A stretch of 64,000 nt of DNA, from NCBI RefSeq assembly GCF_003441595.1, contig NZ_CP031848.1, positions 4,236,457 to 4,300,456 of the forward strand. The letters are read 5' to 3'. Position numbers and translations under genes: made by a program. The notes below the pieces were generated by a model. The model was given only the letters and a program-made list of their open reading frames with translations. It had not been told where the DNA came from and searched no databases. Below are positions 47,237 to 55,821 of this stretch, in pieces. Positions within the stretch are counted from its first letter, which is position 1, and each line of letters starts with the position of its first letter. The stretch is from Marinobacter sp. Arc7-DN-1. Its GTDB lineage: Bacteria > Pseudomonadota > Gammaproteobacteria > Pseudomonadales > Oleiphilaceae.

Positions 47237-47313
47237 GCGGCTGTAGCTCAGCTGGATAGAGTACCTGGCTACGAACCAGGCGGTCGGAGGTTCGAATCCT
47301 CCCAGCCGCGCCA
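47237..47313 (+). tRNA. tRNA-Arg (anticodon ACG), copy 2
   Basis: A 77-nt exact duplicate of the preceding tRNA-Arg, 26 nt downstream. Both carry CCA. Tandem arginine tRNAs after csrA and tRNA-Ser are a known arrangement. Confidence 0.97.
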
Positions 47314-47327
47314 TATCAAGACCAAAG

Positions 47328-47364
47328 CGCCTCAGTCTGTGTACCCCACAGATTGAGGCGTTTT
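47328..47364 (+). terminator. terminator after the tRNA cluster
   Basis: A strong hairpin, CGCCTCAGTCTGTG with CACAGATTGAGGCG (one G-U or mismatch), is followed by TTTTG. It lies 15 nt after the last tRNA. Confidence 0.85.
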
Positions 47365-47369
47365 GCTTT

Positions 47370-47475
47370 GTATAGCTGGGAGGATTGGAGCCGATAAGAG
47401 GTTCGACCGAAACCCACGCAGTGGGTTGAGGAACGCCGGAGCAGCGCGACGGCGGCCCCGCGCGGGGTTTTATTT
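47370..47475 (+). other. structured GC-rich non-coding stretch after the tRNA terminator
   Basis: This stretch contains a perfect hairpin AACCCAC-GCA-GTGGGTT (47411-47427) and a second, CCCCGCGCGGGG followed by TTTTATTTG (47457-47474), which looks like another terminator. No protein gene is supported here. It could be a small RNA or a decayed tRNA/mobile-element edge; neither is shown. Confidence 0.45.
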
Positions 47476-47575
47476 GCGCTTGGTCAATTTCCGATTGATT
47501 AATATTTGCGTAAATCTCGTCTCCGCCTAACCTCTAAGGTGCAAGGAAATTGTTTAGCAAGCAAGAGGTCTATTC

Positions 47576-47767
47576 ATGAATAAGACAATAAACGGCGCCT
47601 ACCAAGATCACGTCCAGGCCAAGAATGCCTGGGACGATTTGATCGCAACCGGTATCCCGCGCGATAACATTTTCATCGACGAGGAAGCCAAGGTGGTGAA
47701 AGTCAGCGTGCCCGCCGAGACCGAACGGGAAATCCTGGAGATCTTCGAGCGGCACCAGCTCAACTAA
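47576..47767 (+). CDS. small orphan protein (63 aa)
   Basis: The frame encodes MNKTINGAYQDHVQAKNAWD followed by a predicted beta-alpha-beta pattern ending EREILEIFERHQLN. It is acidic, has no signal peptide or membrane segment, and loosely resembles half of the general stress protein 17M-like domain (sequence A-x-x-A-W-D-D-L-I-A-T-G-I-P). AGCAAGAGG precedes the ATG. I do not recognise a function; coding seems likely from codon use and the ribosome-binding site. Confidence 0.65.
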   Translation: MNKTINGAYQDHVQAKNAWDDLIATGIPRDNIFIDEEAKVVKVSVPAETEREILEIFERHQLN

Positions 47768-47842
47768 AATATTGGCTGGTACAAAAGCAGAGGGCGCAGG
47801 GAACGGTGAATTGTTTCCGGTCCCTCTTTGCTATTGGCTGGC

Positions 47843-49699
47843 TTAAAGCCTGAAGCGGGAAACCAGGTTCTGCAGTTCGCTGCCGAGCCTGGCCAGTTCG
47901 CTGCTGGAGCTTGCGGTCTGGTTGGATGAGGCTGCGGACTGATCGGTCACGTCCCTGATTCTGGTAATGTTCTGGTTGATCTCTTCAGCCACCGATGTCT
48001 GTTGTTCGGATGCCGTGGCAATCTGGCTGTTGTATTGTTTGATATCCTCAACGGCCCTGGTTATGAGCTCAATGGTAGCTCCCGTCGCTTTCGCGCGCTC
48101 CAGCGTGTTGGAGGCCATGGTGGTGCTGGATTCCATGGCGGATACTGAATCTCCCGCACTACTCTGAAGCGAGGTTACCAGTGTCTCGATTTCCTGAGCC
48201 GACGATTGGGTCCGTTGGGCGAGGGAGCGAACTTCATCAGCAACCACAGCGAATCCCCGGCCCTGCTCACCGGCACGCGCCGCTTCGATGGCAGCATTGA
48301 GCGCCAACAGGTTGGTCTGCTCGGCCACGGATTTGATGACATCCAGGACAGTGCCGATGTTGGCGGTTTCCTTTTGCAGGCCCTGAATGGTTTCCATGCT
48401 CTGGTTTACTTCCCGGGCCAGGTTGTTAACTTGCTCGACTGTTTCCCGAACTTCCCGCTCACCCTCGCTCGCCTGGCTGGCGGCATCGGTTGCCACCGAA
48501 AATGCCTGCTCTGCACTCCGTGCAATCTCGCCAACGGTAGCTGCCATCTCGTTCATCGCGGTTGCGACCTGATCGGTCTCCTGTTTCTGGCGATTAATGC
48601 CGTCGCTGGTCTGGCTGGTGACTGTAGACAGTTCCTCGGAGGAAGCTGCGATGTTGGAGGCGCCGGATTCGATGCTTCTGACCAGTTCCCGGAGGCTGGT
48701 GACCATGGTCGCCAGGGCAGCCATCAAGCGGCCAATCTCATTGGTTCCAGAGGCGTTTATGTCGACCGTCAGGTTGCCGGAAGCAACTTCAGATGCGATG
48801 TCTACCGCCTGGTTGACCGGTGCCACAATCGAGCGGGTAATGAGATAGGCCATTAATATACCGAGCACCAGAGCGATACTTGTCGCGCCAAAAATCAGCC
48901 AGGATGCTTGCTGACGGTCCGTTTCCATTTTTTCGGCCTGCAGGGCACGGAGGCTGTTCGCAGACTCAATGGCGCTTCTCGCTGTACTGACCATTTCCTC
49001 CGATAAGCGGCTGCCCGTTTGGGTCAGTTCTACAGCCGTACGGAACTCGTTGGCATAGGTGTCGAGCGCCGCGTTGATCTGTTCTTTTTCTTCGGCAGTG
49101 ATGGCAGCTGATTTCAGCGGGCTCTGGACCCTTTTGGCATCGCCAAGAAACGCCTTGACGCTGGCGTCATCATGCTCGATCAGAAACTTTCGTTCTGACC
49201 GGCGCATATCCTCGAAAATCGCTGAGGCAAAGAACAGCGAACTATGGGCCTTCAGGGACGACCCGAAAATTCTGGCACTGGTCTCAAGGCGGTTGAGGGC
49301 CTTTTCCCGATCACTGATGTTTTTCTCAACCTCTCCCATCAGTTGCTGATACTGTTTTACACCAGACTGAATGCGGCCCAGCTTGTTAACGTCTTCGCTG
49401 ACCTCCAGCAGGGGTTTTATCTCGTTGGTTAGTTCGAGAACGCGGTCGCCTTGCGCTTGCGTTTTGGTGACTGCATCAGCTTCGCCTGTCAAAAGGAAGT
49501 TCTTCTCTTCCACGCGAGCTTCCGTAAGGCCGGTATTCACTTGCCCCAGCATGGCAACAATATTTGACATTTTGCTGTAGCTGTCCAGGGCGCGGTCACC
49601 CACCACGCCCACCAGAATGGTCAGTAACAGCAGGATGGCGAAGCCGCTGGCCAGCCTGGTCCGGATGGTCATATTGGAGAAGAGTTCTGGAAAACGCAT
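47843..49699 (-). CDS. methyl-accepting chemotaxis protein with HBM-like sensor
   Basis: A 618-residue chemoreceptor. TM1 is at about residues 14-33, and the periplasmic part contains ARVEEKNFLLTGEADAVTKT and ERKFLIEHDD, typical of helical bimodular (HBM) sensors, some of which bind organic acids. TM2 (about 270-290), HAMP, and a signalling tip EQTNLLALNAAIEAARAGEQ follow. No C-terminal CheR-binding pentapeptide is seen. The specific ligand is unknown. Confidence 0.92.
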   Translation of the reverse strand: MRFPELFSNMTIRTRLASGFAILLLLTILVGVVGDRALDSYSKMSNIVAMLGQVNTGLTEARVEEKNFLLTGEADAVTKTQAQGDRVLELTNEIKPLLEVSEDVNKLGRIQSGVKQYQQLMGEVEKNISDREKALNRLETSARIFGSSLKAHSSLFFASAIFEDMRRSERKFLIEHDDASVKAFLGDAKRVQSPLKSAAITAEEKEQINAALDTYANEFRTAVELTQTGSRLSEEMVSTARSAIESANSLRALQAEKMETDRQQASWLIFGATSIALVLGILMAYLITRSIVAPVNQAVDIASEVASGNLTVDINASGTNEIGRLMAALATMVTSLRELVRSIESGASNIAASSEELSTVTSQTSDGINRQKQETDQVATAMNEMAATVGEIARSAEQAFSVATDAASQASEGEREVRETVEQVNNLAREVNQSMETIQGLQKETANIGTVLDVIKSVAEQTNLLALNAAIEAARAGEQGRGFAVVADEVRSLAQRTQSSAQEIETLVTSLQSSAGDSVSAMESSTTMASNTLERAKATGATIELITRAVEDIKQYNSQIATASEQQTSVAEEINQNITRIRDVTDQSAASSNQTASSSSELARLGSELQNLVSRFRL

Positions 49700-49819
49700 T
49701 GATTCAATGTCCCTGGAGGAGGTGAGATTTGCCGGTTCAGCCTTTATCGCTTCTCGCCCTGGTTGTGGAAACCGGGAGGCGTTCTGATGCGCCCTGAAGA
49801 GTTAAAGTGCCTTTTGTTT

Positions 49820-49834
49820 GACTTATATTAAGTC
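49820..49834. promoter_or_regulatory. 15-bp palindrome upstream of the chemoreceptor gene
   Basis: GACTTA-TAT-TAAGTC is a perfect dyad 121 nt upstream of the receptor's ATG (minus strand). It may be an operator. No promoter could be placed with confidence in the 253-nt gap between 49700 and 49952. Confidence 0.35.
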
Positions 49835-49952
49835 GGTTTACGGCTGCGTATTCCAGAACTTTACCGTTACAGTTGATTGCCGGGTGTTTTCGAACGTGAT
49901 ACGGAATAGAGGGTTGCTGAGAATTTAAAGCTATCAGAATTGAGCCGCCGGT

Positions 49953-50489
49953 TTACCACATCAGATCATCGGGGATCTCATAACCCGCATAGGGATCATC
50001 TTCTCCCGCGTCATCCTTCTTGCGATCGTGGAGCACGACAACGGCATTTTCGTCACGTTCCAGAATCTTCCGGGCAACGCCCTCTGCCACGATCTCGTAA
50101 TTGTCGTTGACATGGACAATGGCCAGTCGGCCGCGGGACAGCTGATCGACCATTTTGTCGTCTACAAAAATCTTCTTGATCTTCTTGCCATGGACAAACT
50201 GATAGGAGGTTTCCCCCCGGCTTCGGTCGAGGCGGTTCGATTCAACCAATTGGCGGATCTGTGCCTGGATTGCTTTCCTCTCAGCCGCGTGCTGGCGCTC
50301 AAGGTTCAACTGACGGTCCCGTTCTGCCTTTTCTTCGCGGGCCTGGCGTGCCCGGATTTCGGCTTCGTTAACCTGAACCGCGCCCTTGGGTTGCTGCTTA
50401 CGTTGCTTGCGCTTTTCAGTGCGAATGGTTTTGGCTTTTTTCTCATCGGCAAGGCCGGCTTTCAGCAATTGGTCCTGAAGGGTTGCCAT
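49953..50489 (-). CDS. DUF2058 (YaiL-like) nucleoprotein/polynucleotide-associated family protein
   Basis: A 178-residue, highly charged protein: LQDQLLKAGLADEKKAK followed by Lys/Arg/Gln-rich sequence, then a C-terminal domain with KIFVDDKMVDQLSRGRLAIV and DDPYAGYEIPDDLMW. This matches DUF2058. Function is unknown, though nucleic-acid association is often suggested from charge. It diverges from dbpA. Confidence 0.87.
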   Translation of the reverse strand: MATLQDQLLKAGLADEKKAKTIRTEKRKQRKQQPKGAVQVNEAEIRARQAREEKAERDRQLNLERQHAAERKAIQAQIRQLVESNRLDRSRGETSYQFVHGKKIKKIFVDDKMVDQLSRGRLAIVHVNDNYEIVAEGVARKILERDENAVVVLHDRKKDDAGEDDPYAGYEIPDDLMW

Positions 50490-50595
50490 CAGTAACTCCG
50501 TTCTTTAGTTGCAAATTCTGGTATCATTCTGGCCTAGTATACGCCCTCATTATTGCCTTCATAACCAGCATCCGCTGATTCCGGGATTTTCTTTT

Positions 50596-51969
50596 ATGTC
50601 TTCTTTTAATGACTTCGGTTTGTCTTCTGCCATGCGTGCAAATCTTGAGCAGCTGGGTTTTACAAAACCCACCGAGATACAGGCAAAGGCATTAGCGCCA
50701 GGGCTTGCCGGTAAAGACGTGATTGCCATGGCAAAAACCGGGAGTGGTAAAACCGCTGCATTTGGCATCAGTCTGATTGAGCGGCTGAATCCACGGTTGT
50801 TTGCGGTGCAGTCGTTGATTTTATGCCCGACCCGGGAGCTGGCGGATCAGGTGGCGAAGGCGTTGAGGGAGCTGGCCCGCGCCCGCGAGAACGTCAAGAT
50901 ACTGACCCTGTGCGGAGGTGTGTCGATCGGGCCGCAGATCGGTTCGCTCAGTCATGGGGCGCACATTGTTGTCGGCACGCCGGGACGGGTTCAGGACCAC
51001 CTGCGCAAGGGGACTCTCTCGCTCGCGCGCCTGAAGACTGTCGTTCTTGATGAAGCAGACCGGATGCTGGATATGGGATTTCAGGATGCCATGGAAGACA
51101 TCCTCTCGCAGACGCCAGGCTCGCGGCAGACCATGATGTTCTCGGCAACCTGGCCGGCTCCGATCCGTGAACTCAGCAAACAGTATCAGAAAGACCCGGT
51201 GGACGTGCGCGCGGAAACCGCTGGCGAGAATCCGGACATCGAAGAGCTGTTCTACGAGGTGTCGCCCCGGCAGAGGGCGGATGCCATTGTGGCACTGCTC
51301 TCCGGGAGACAGCCTGAGTCGTGTATCGTTTTCTGTACCACAAAACAGCAGTGTGACGAGATGGCGGAAGACCTGGGCAATCGGGGGTTTTCGGCGCTGG
51401 CGTTGCATGGTGATCTGGAACAAAGGGATCGTGACAGTGTGCTGGTGCGTTTTGGTAATCAAAGCTGTTCGATTCTGGTTGCCACCGACGTGGCTGCCCG
51501 TGGTCTGGATATCAAGTCCCTGCCGCTCGTCATAAATGCGGAACCGGCGCGGGACCCTGAAGTTCACACCCATCGCATCGGACGTACCGGGCGAGCAGGG
51601 GAGCAGGGCCATGCAGTTACCTTCTGCACGCCGGCCCAGGGACATAAGATCAGCCGGATTGAATCCGAGCGGGGGCGTAGTGCGCTCTGGGGAGACACTG
51701 AATCGCTTCTGGCTACGCCGGCAAAACCGGTTGTTCCTGCCATGCGAACCCTGTGCATTGCTGGTGGTCGCAAGGACAAGATCCGTCCAGGAGATGTTTT
51801 GGGGGCACTCACGGGAGATGCTGGCATTCCCGGCAAGGCGGTTGGCAAGATAGATCTGTTTGATCATCAGTGTTTTGTGGCTGTTGAGAAGTCGCAGGCA
51901 GGCAAAGCTTTGTCCAGATTGGAAAGTGGCAAGGTCAAAGGCCGCAAAATACGCGTCCGGTATGCCTGA
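50596..51969 (+). CDS. dbpA: ATP-dependent RNA helicase DbpA
   Basis: DbpA is a DEAD-box helicase in 50S ribosome assembly that recognises hairpin 92 of 23S rRNA. The start at ATG 50596 gives 457 residues. Motifs: GFTKPTEIQAKALAP (Q motif), AKTGSGKTAAFG (I), PTRELADQVA (Ia), VVLDEADRMLDMGF (II), HRIGRTGRAGEQG (VI). A C-terminal RNA-binding domain from about residue 380 includes KDKIRPGDVLGALTGDAGI, diagnostic of DbpA. Confidence 0.95.
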   Translation: MSSFNDFGLSSAMRANLEQLGFTKPTEIQAKALAPGLAGKDVIAMAKTGSGKTAAFGISLIERLNPRLFAVQSLILCPTRELADQVAKALRELARARENVKILTLCGGVSIGPQIGSLSHGAHIVVGTPGRVQDHLRKGTLSLARLKTVVLDEADRMLDMGFQDAMEDILSQTPGSRQTMMFSATWPAPIRELSKQYQKDPVDVRAETAGENPDIEELFYEVSPRQRADAIVALLSGRQPESCIVFCTTKQQCDEMAEDLGNRGFSALALHGDLEQRDRDSVLVRFGNQSCSILVATDVAARGLDIKSLPLVINAEPARDPEVHTHRIGRTGRAGEQGHAVTFCTPAQGHKISRIESERGRSALWGDTESLLATPAKPVVPAMRTLCIAGGRKDKIRPGDVLGALTGDAGIPGKAVGKIDLFDHQCFVAVEKSQAGKALSRLESGKVKGRKIRVRYA

Positions 51970-52117
51970 ATGAGAATTGCTTCGGGCGCCATGGTGTCTG
52001 TCATTATGGGCCTCGACACTCGGAAACTCCGTATAGATTTTCGCATTCAGGTTGCCCGGGGCTACTGAAAACGGTAAATTACGCAGGATTTTGCCACCCG
52101 AATTGTGACGGAATGGC

Positions 52118-52135
52118 GTTAGACCTTGGTCTAAC
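52118..52135. promoter_or_regulatory. palindromic operator candidate upstream of oadG
   Basis: GTTAGACC-TT-GGTCTAAC is a perfect 8-bp dyad, 58 nt before the oadG ATG, followed by another TGGTC. The arrangement suggests a dimeric regulator (for example GntR-type), but the protein is not identifiable from the window. Confidence 0.5.
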
Positions 52136-52192
52136 TGGTCAGGCCGGGCAGGGTTCGGAAGAAACATAAATCAATACAGGTAGCTGTTCGAT

Positions 52193-52444
52193 ATGAATGA
52201 CCTGATGTCACAGGCCGTCGATCTGATGATTGCCGGAATGGGGTTTGTGTTCGTGTTCCTGATTATTCTGGTAGTCGCGACGCTCCTCATGTCCAAACTC
52301 ATAGGGCGGTTTGCGCCGCCAGAGCCGGCAACCCCGGCCAAAACGCCACGTGCCAAGCCGAAGGCGCCTGCGTCGGTTGACCCCGACACTGCCGAGGCCA
52401 TTAAAAAGGCAATTGCACAATTCCGGGCCCGCCACAAGAAGTGA
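52193..52444 (+). CDS. oadG: oxaloacetate decarboxylase gamma subunit
   Basis: OadG is the small membrane subunit that assembles the Na+-pumping decarboxylase. The 83-residue protein has one transmembrane helix (MIAGMGFVFVFLIILVVATLLMS), a Pro/Ala/Lys linker and a cytoplasmic tail, the standard layout. oadA begins 41 nt downstream and oadB follows: oadGAB. Confidence 0.93.
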   Translation: MNDLMSQAVDLMIAGMGFVFVFLIILVVATLLMSKLIGRFAPPEPATPAKTPRAKPKAPASVDPDTAEAIKKAIAQFRARHKK

Positions 52445-52484
52445 TCCGGTAAAAGATAGAACCTTTAAACAGAAGGCTGACACG

Positions 52485-54272
52485 ATGACTGACACAAAGA
52501 AACCGCTGGGGATTACGGACGTTATCCTGCGTGACGCCCACCAGTCCCTGCTTGCCACCCGTATGCGGCTGGATGACATGCTGCCTATTGCCGAGAAACT
52601 CGACAAGGTCGGTTTCTGGTCACTGGAATCCTGGGGGGGGGCTACCTTTGATTCCTGCATCCGTTACCTGGGCGAAGACCCCTGGGAGCGCATCCGCGAG
52701 CTGAAGAAAGCCATGCCCAATACCCAGCAGCAGATGCTTCTGCGCGGCCAGAACCTGTTGGGTTACCGTCATTACGCGGATGATGTGGTGGACCGTTTCT
52801 GTGAGCGTGCCGCCGAGAACGGCGTCGACGTGTTCCGTATTTTTGATGCGATGAACGATCCCCGTAACCTGGATCGCGCCATCAAGGCCGTCCGTAAGAC
52901 CGGCAAGCATGCCCAGGGCACGATTGCCTACACCACCAGCCCGGTGCACACCATCGACATGTGGGTAGAGCTGGCGAAGGAAGTCGCCGACATGGGTGCG
53001 GACTCCATTGCCATCAAGGATATGGCGGGTATTCTCAAGCCTTATGTGGCGTTCGATCTGGTCAGCCGTCTGAAGAAAGAACTGGATATTCCGATTCACA
53101 TGCAGTGCCACGCCACCACTGGCATGTCGACTGCCACCGCCATCAAGGCAGCGGAAGCCGGTATTGATAACGTTGACACCGCTATATCTTCCATGAGTAT
53201 GACGTACGGTCACTCGCCCACCGAGGCCGTGGTCGCCATTCTGGAAGGTACTGATCGGGATACCGGTCTTGACCTGAACCTGCTTGAAGAAATCGCCAGC
53301 TACTTCCGCCAGGTACGCAAGAAGTACGCGAAGTTTGAAGGCAGTCTCCGTGGTACCGATTCCCGCATCCTGATTGCCCAGGTACCGGGTGGCATGCTGA
53401 CCAACATGGAAAACCAGCTGCGCGAACAGAACGCAAGCGATAAGTTCGATCAGGTTCTGGAAGAGATTCCCAAGGTCCGCGAAGACCTGGGTTTCATTCC
53501 GCTGGTAACTCCGACTTCCCAGATCGTGGGTACCCAGGCGGTACTGAACGTTCTGACAGGCGAGCGCTACAAGTCCATCTCCAAAGAAACCTCTGCAATC
53601 CTGAAAGGCGAGTACGGCGCTGCACCGGCGCCGATGAACAAGGAATTGCAGGAGCGTGTCCTCGATGGAAAAGAGCCAGTTACCTGCCGTCCGGCGGATC
53701 TGATTGAGCCGGAAATGGACAAGCTGACCGACGAGCTCAAGAAGCTGGCGGACGACAAGGGCATCAAGCTGGCGGAAAACACCGTAGACGACGTACTGAC
53801 CTACGCGTTGTTCCCGCAGATTGGCCTGAAGTTCCTGGAAAACCGTGACAACCCGGACGCCTTCGAGCCGGTTCCGACCGCAGAAAGTGCCGCTCCTGCC
53901 AGGAAGGCTGACGGCCCCGAGACTTACACCGTGGAAGTGAACGGCAAGAAGTTTGTGGTTGCGGTTTCCGAAGGTGGTGAGATCACCCAGATTCAGGGTG
54001 AGGGTGGTGCAGCTTCTGCACCGGTGGCTTCCTCCGCACCGGCACCCGCTGCTGGTGAAGGTGAGCCGGTGGTTGCGCCTCTGGGCGGCAACATCTTCAA
54101 GGTTCTGGTTTCTCCGGGTGACGCCGTGGAAGAGGGCGATGTGCTGATCATTCTCGAGGCCATGAAAATGGAAACCGAGATCCGCGCACCCAAGGCCGGT
54201 ACTATCGGTGAAATCTTCATCAAGGTCGGTGATGCCGTCTCTCCTGATGATGAAATGCTGACAATCGCATAA
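52485..54272 (+). CDS. oadA: oxaloacetate decarboxylase alpha subunit (biotin-carrying)
   Basis: OadA transfers the carboxyl group from oxaloacetate to biotin. The start at ATG 52485 gives 595 residues beginning MTDTKKPLGITDVILRDAHQ. The carboxyltransferase barrel spans about 1-280, a PYC/OADA domain follows, and the biotinyl domain ends the protein with EAMKMET (lysine about residue 561). An upstream in-frame start at 52311 would run through oadG and is rejected. Confidence 0.96.
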   Translation: MTDTKKPLGITDVILRDAHQSLLATRMRLDDMLPIAEKLDKVGFWSLESWGGATFDSCIRYLGEDPWERIRELKKAMPNTQQQMLLRGQNLLGYRHYADDVVDRFCERAAENGVDVFRIFDAMNDPRNLDRAIKAVRKTGKHAQGTIAYTTSPVHTIDMWVELAKEVADMGADSIAIKDMAGILKPYVAFDLVSRLKKELDIPIHMQCHATTGMSTATAIKAAEAGIDNVDTAISSMSMTYGHSPTEAVVAILEGTDRDTGLDLNLLEEIASYFRQVRKKYAKFEGSLRGTDSRILIAQVPGGMLTNMENQLREQNASDKFDQVLEEIPKVREDLGFIPLVTPTSQIVGTQAVLNVLTGERYKSISKETSAILKGEYGAAPAPMNKELQERVLDGKEPVTCRPADLIEPEMDKLTDELKKLADDKGIKLAENTVDDVLTYALFPQIGLKFLENRDNPDAFEPVPTAESAAPARKADGPETYTVEVNGKKFVVAVSEGGEITQIQGEGGAASAPVASSAPAPAAGEGEPVVAPLGGNIFKVLVSPGDAVEEGDVLIILEAMKMETEIRAPKAGTIGEIFIKVGDAVSPDDEMLTIA

Positions 54273-54285
54273 GGGCCAGCATTCC

Positions 54286-55608
54286 ATGGATAAATTAATG
54301 ACATTGTGGACAGGTAGTGGCCTGTTCAATATGACACCAGGCCAGGGGGTGATGATCGCCGTCGGCCTGCTTCTTCTGTACCTTGCGATTCGTAAGGGAT
54401 TTGAGCCGCTGCTGCTGGTGCCGATTGGCTTCGGTGGTATTCTGGCGAACATTCCGGAGGCGGGGCTTGCCCTGTCGGCCGCTGAGAATGCCATTCACTA
54501 CGGCAAGCCGGAAGTGTTGGCGGCGCTCGCCAGCGCACTGGATGTTGCCTATCAGGCTGGCCAGGCGGTGACGCCGGAAATCATGGATGCGTTCAAGCAC
54601 GCCTATAAAGAAGCGAGCTCTGCCCAGGTCGTCATGGCTAATGGTCTGGCACAGGACTTCGGGTACGGTAACGGAATGCTGTACAACTTCTATCTGGTGG
54701 TTATCGGTAGCACCGTGGGCCCGCTGATCATCTTCATGGGCGTGGGTGCAATGACCGACTTCGGCCCGTTGCTGGCGAACCCCAAGACCATGCTGCTGGG
54801 TGCGGCGGCTCAGTTCGGCATCTTTGGTACAGTGCTGGGTGCGGCGCTACTGGACTGGGCCGGCATTCTGGACTTCACGATCCTGGAAGCGGCAGCCGTG
54901 GGTATCATCGGTGGTGCTGACGGTCCGACGTCGATCTACGTATCGAGCGTTCTGGCTCCGCACCTGCTGGGTGCGATTGCGGTCTCTGCCTATGCCTATA
55001 TGGCGATGGTTCCGATGATCCAGCCGCCGATCATGAAGGCGCTGACGTCTCCAGAAGAGCGCAAGATCAAGATGTCCCAGTTGCGCCCGGTGAGCAAGAA
55101 AGAAAAGATTATCTTCCCACTGGTGGTGTTGATCGCTGTGGTGCTGTTCCTGCCGGATGCGGCGCCGCTGTTGGGTATGTTCTGCTTCGGTAATCTGATG
55201 CGTGAGTGTGGCGTGGTTGAGCGTCTGAGTGACACCGCCCAGAACTCACTGATTAACATCGTGACTATCTTTCTCGGGCTGTCTGTTGGCTCCAAGCTGA
55301 TGGCGGACAAGTTCCTGGATGCCCAGACCCTGGGCATTCTGGCGCTGGGTATCGGCGCGTTTGCTGTGGGTACTGCGTGTGGTGTTCTGATGGCGAAGCT
55401 GATGAACAAGTTCAGCAAGGAGCAGATCAACCCGTTGATTGGTTCAGCCGGTGTGTCCGCGGTGCCGATGGCAGCGCGGGTGTCCAACAAGGTTGGTCTT
55501 GAAGCCAATCCGCATAACTTCCTGCTGATGCACGCCATGGGCCCGAACGTGGCTGGTGTTATCGGCTCTGCGGTTGCTGCTGGTGTGATGATCAAGCTTT
55601 TGGGCTGA
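54286..55608 (+). CDS. oadB: oxaloacetate decarboxylase beta subunit (sodium pump)
   Basis: OadB is the integral membrane subunit that decarboxylates carboxybiotin and exports Na+. The 440-residue protein is polytopic; GFEPLLLVPIGFGGILANIP near the start and VGIIGGADGPTSIYVSS, which contains the conserved aspartate for Na+, are the signatures. It ends the operon, followed by a terminator. Confidence 0.96.
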   Translation: MDKLMTLWTGSGLFNMTPGQGVMIAVGLLLLYLAIRKGFEPLLLVPIGFGGILANIPEAGLALSAAENAIHYGKPEVLAALASALDVAYQAGQAVTPEIMDAFKHAYKEASSAQVVMANGLAQDFGYGNGMLYNFYLVVIGSTVGPLIIFMGVGAMTDFGPLLANPKTMLLGAAAQFGIFGTVLGAALLDWAGILDFTILEAAAVGIIGGADGPTSIYVSSVLAPHLLGAIAVSAYAYMAMVPMIQPPIMKALTSPEERKIKMSQLRPVSKKEKIIFPLVVLIAVVLFLPDAAPLLGMFCFGNLMRECGVVERLSDTAQNSLINIVTIFLGLSVGSKLMADKFLDAQTLGILALGIGAFAVGTACGVLMAKLMNKFSKEQINPLIGSAGVSAVPMAARVSNKVGLEANPHNFLLMHAMGPNVAGVIGSAVAAGVMIKLLG

Positions 55609-55625
55609 TCTCTCTCCGCTGCTTT

Positions 55626-55668
55626 GAGAAACCCCGTTGGGCTTTGGCCTCACGGGGTTTTCTCGTTT
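55626..55668 (+). terminator. rho-independent terminator after oadB
   Basis: An 11-12 bp stem, GAGAAACCCCG with CGGGGTTTTCTC, encloses a 16-nt loop and lies 17 nt after the oadB stop. Confidence 0.85.
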
Positions 55669-55707
55669 CATAGGACTGACAATTCGTGAGTTTGAGCGGA
55701 TATGGAG

Positions 55708-55788
55708 CCTCCTTTCATAAACGCTCGGCCTCACCCATGTGCGCTTGTTTCCGGCCATCCATGGCCTCCAACATTCCTGGGAGGGGAA
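55708..55788. repeat. diverged third copy of the 100-bp structured repeat
   Basis: The core at 55734-55773 shares CCATGTGCGCTTGTTTC with copy 2, then a hairpin GGCCA-TCCA-TGGCC at the same place as GGGCC/GGCCC, and CCAACA. The outer arms are largely lost. It lies between the oadB terminator and the dnaE2 stop codon. Confidence 0.7.
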
Positions 55789-55821
55789 TTCCGGCAGGCT
55801 CTCCAACTTTTCGTAATACTT

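Noticed and set aside
52620..54494. Long minus-strand frame (624 codons) opposite oadA
   Set aside because: Shadow of oadA, whose forward frame has clear carboxyltransferase and biotinyl domains.
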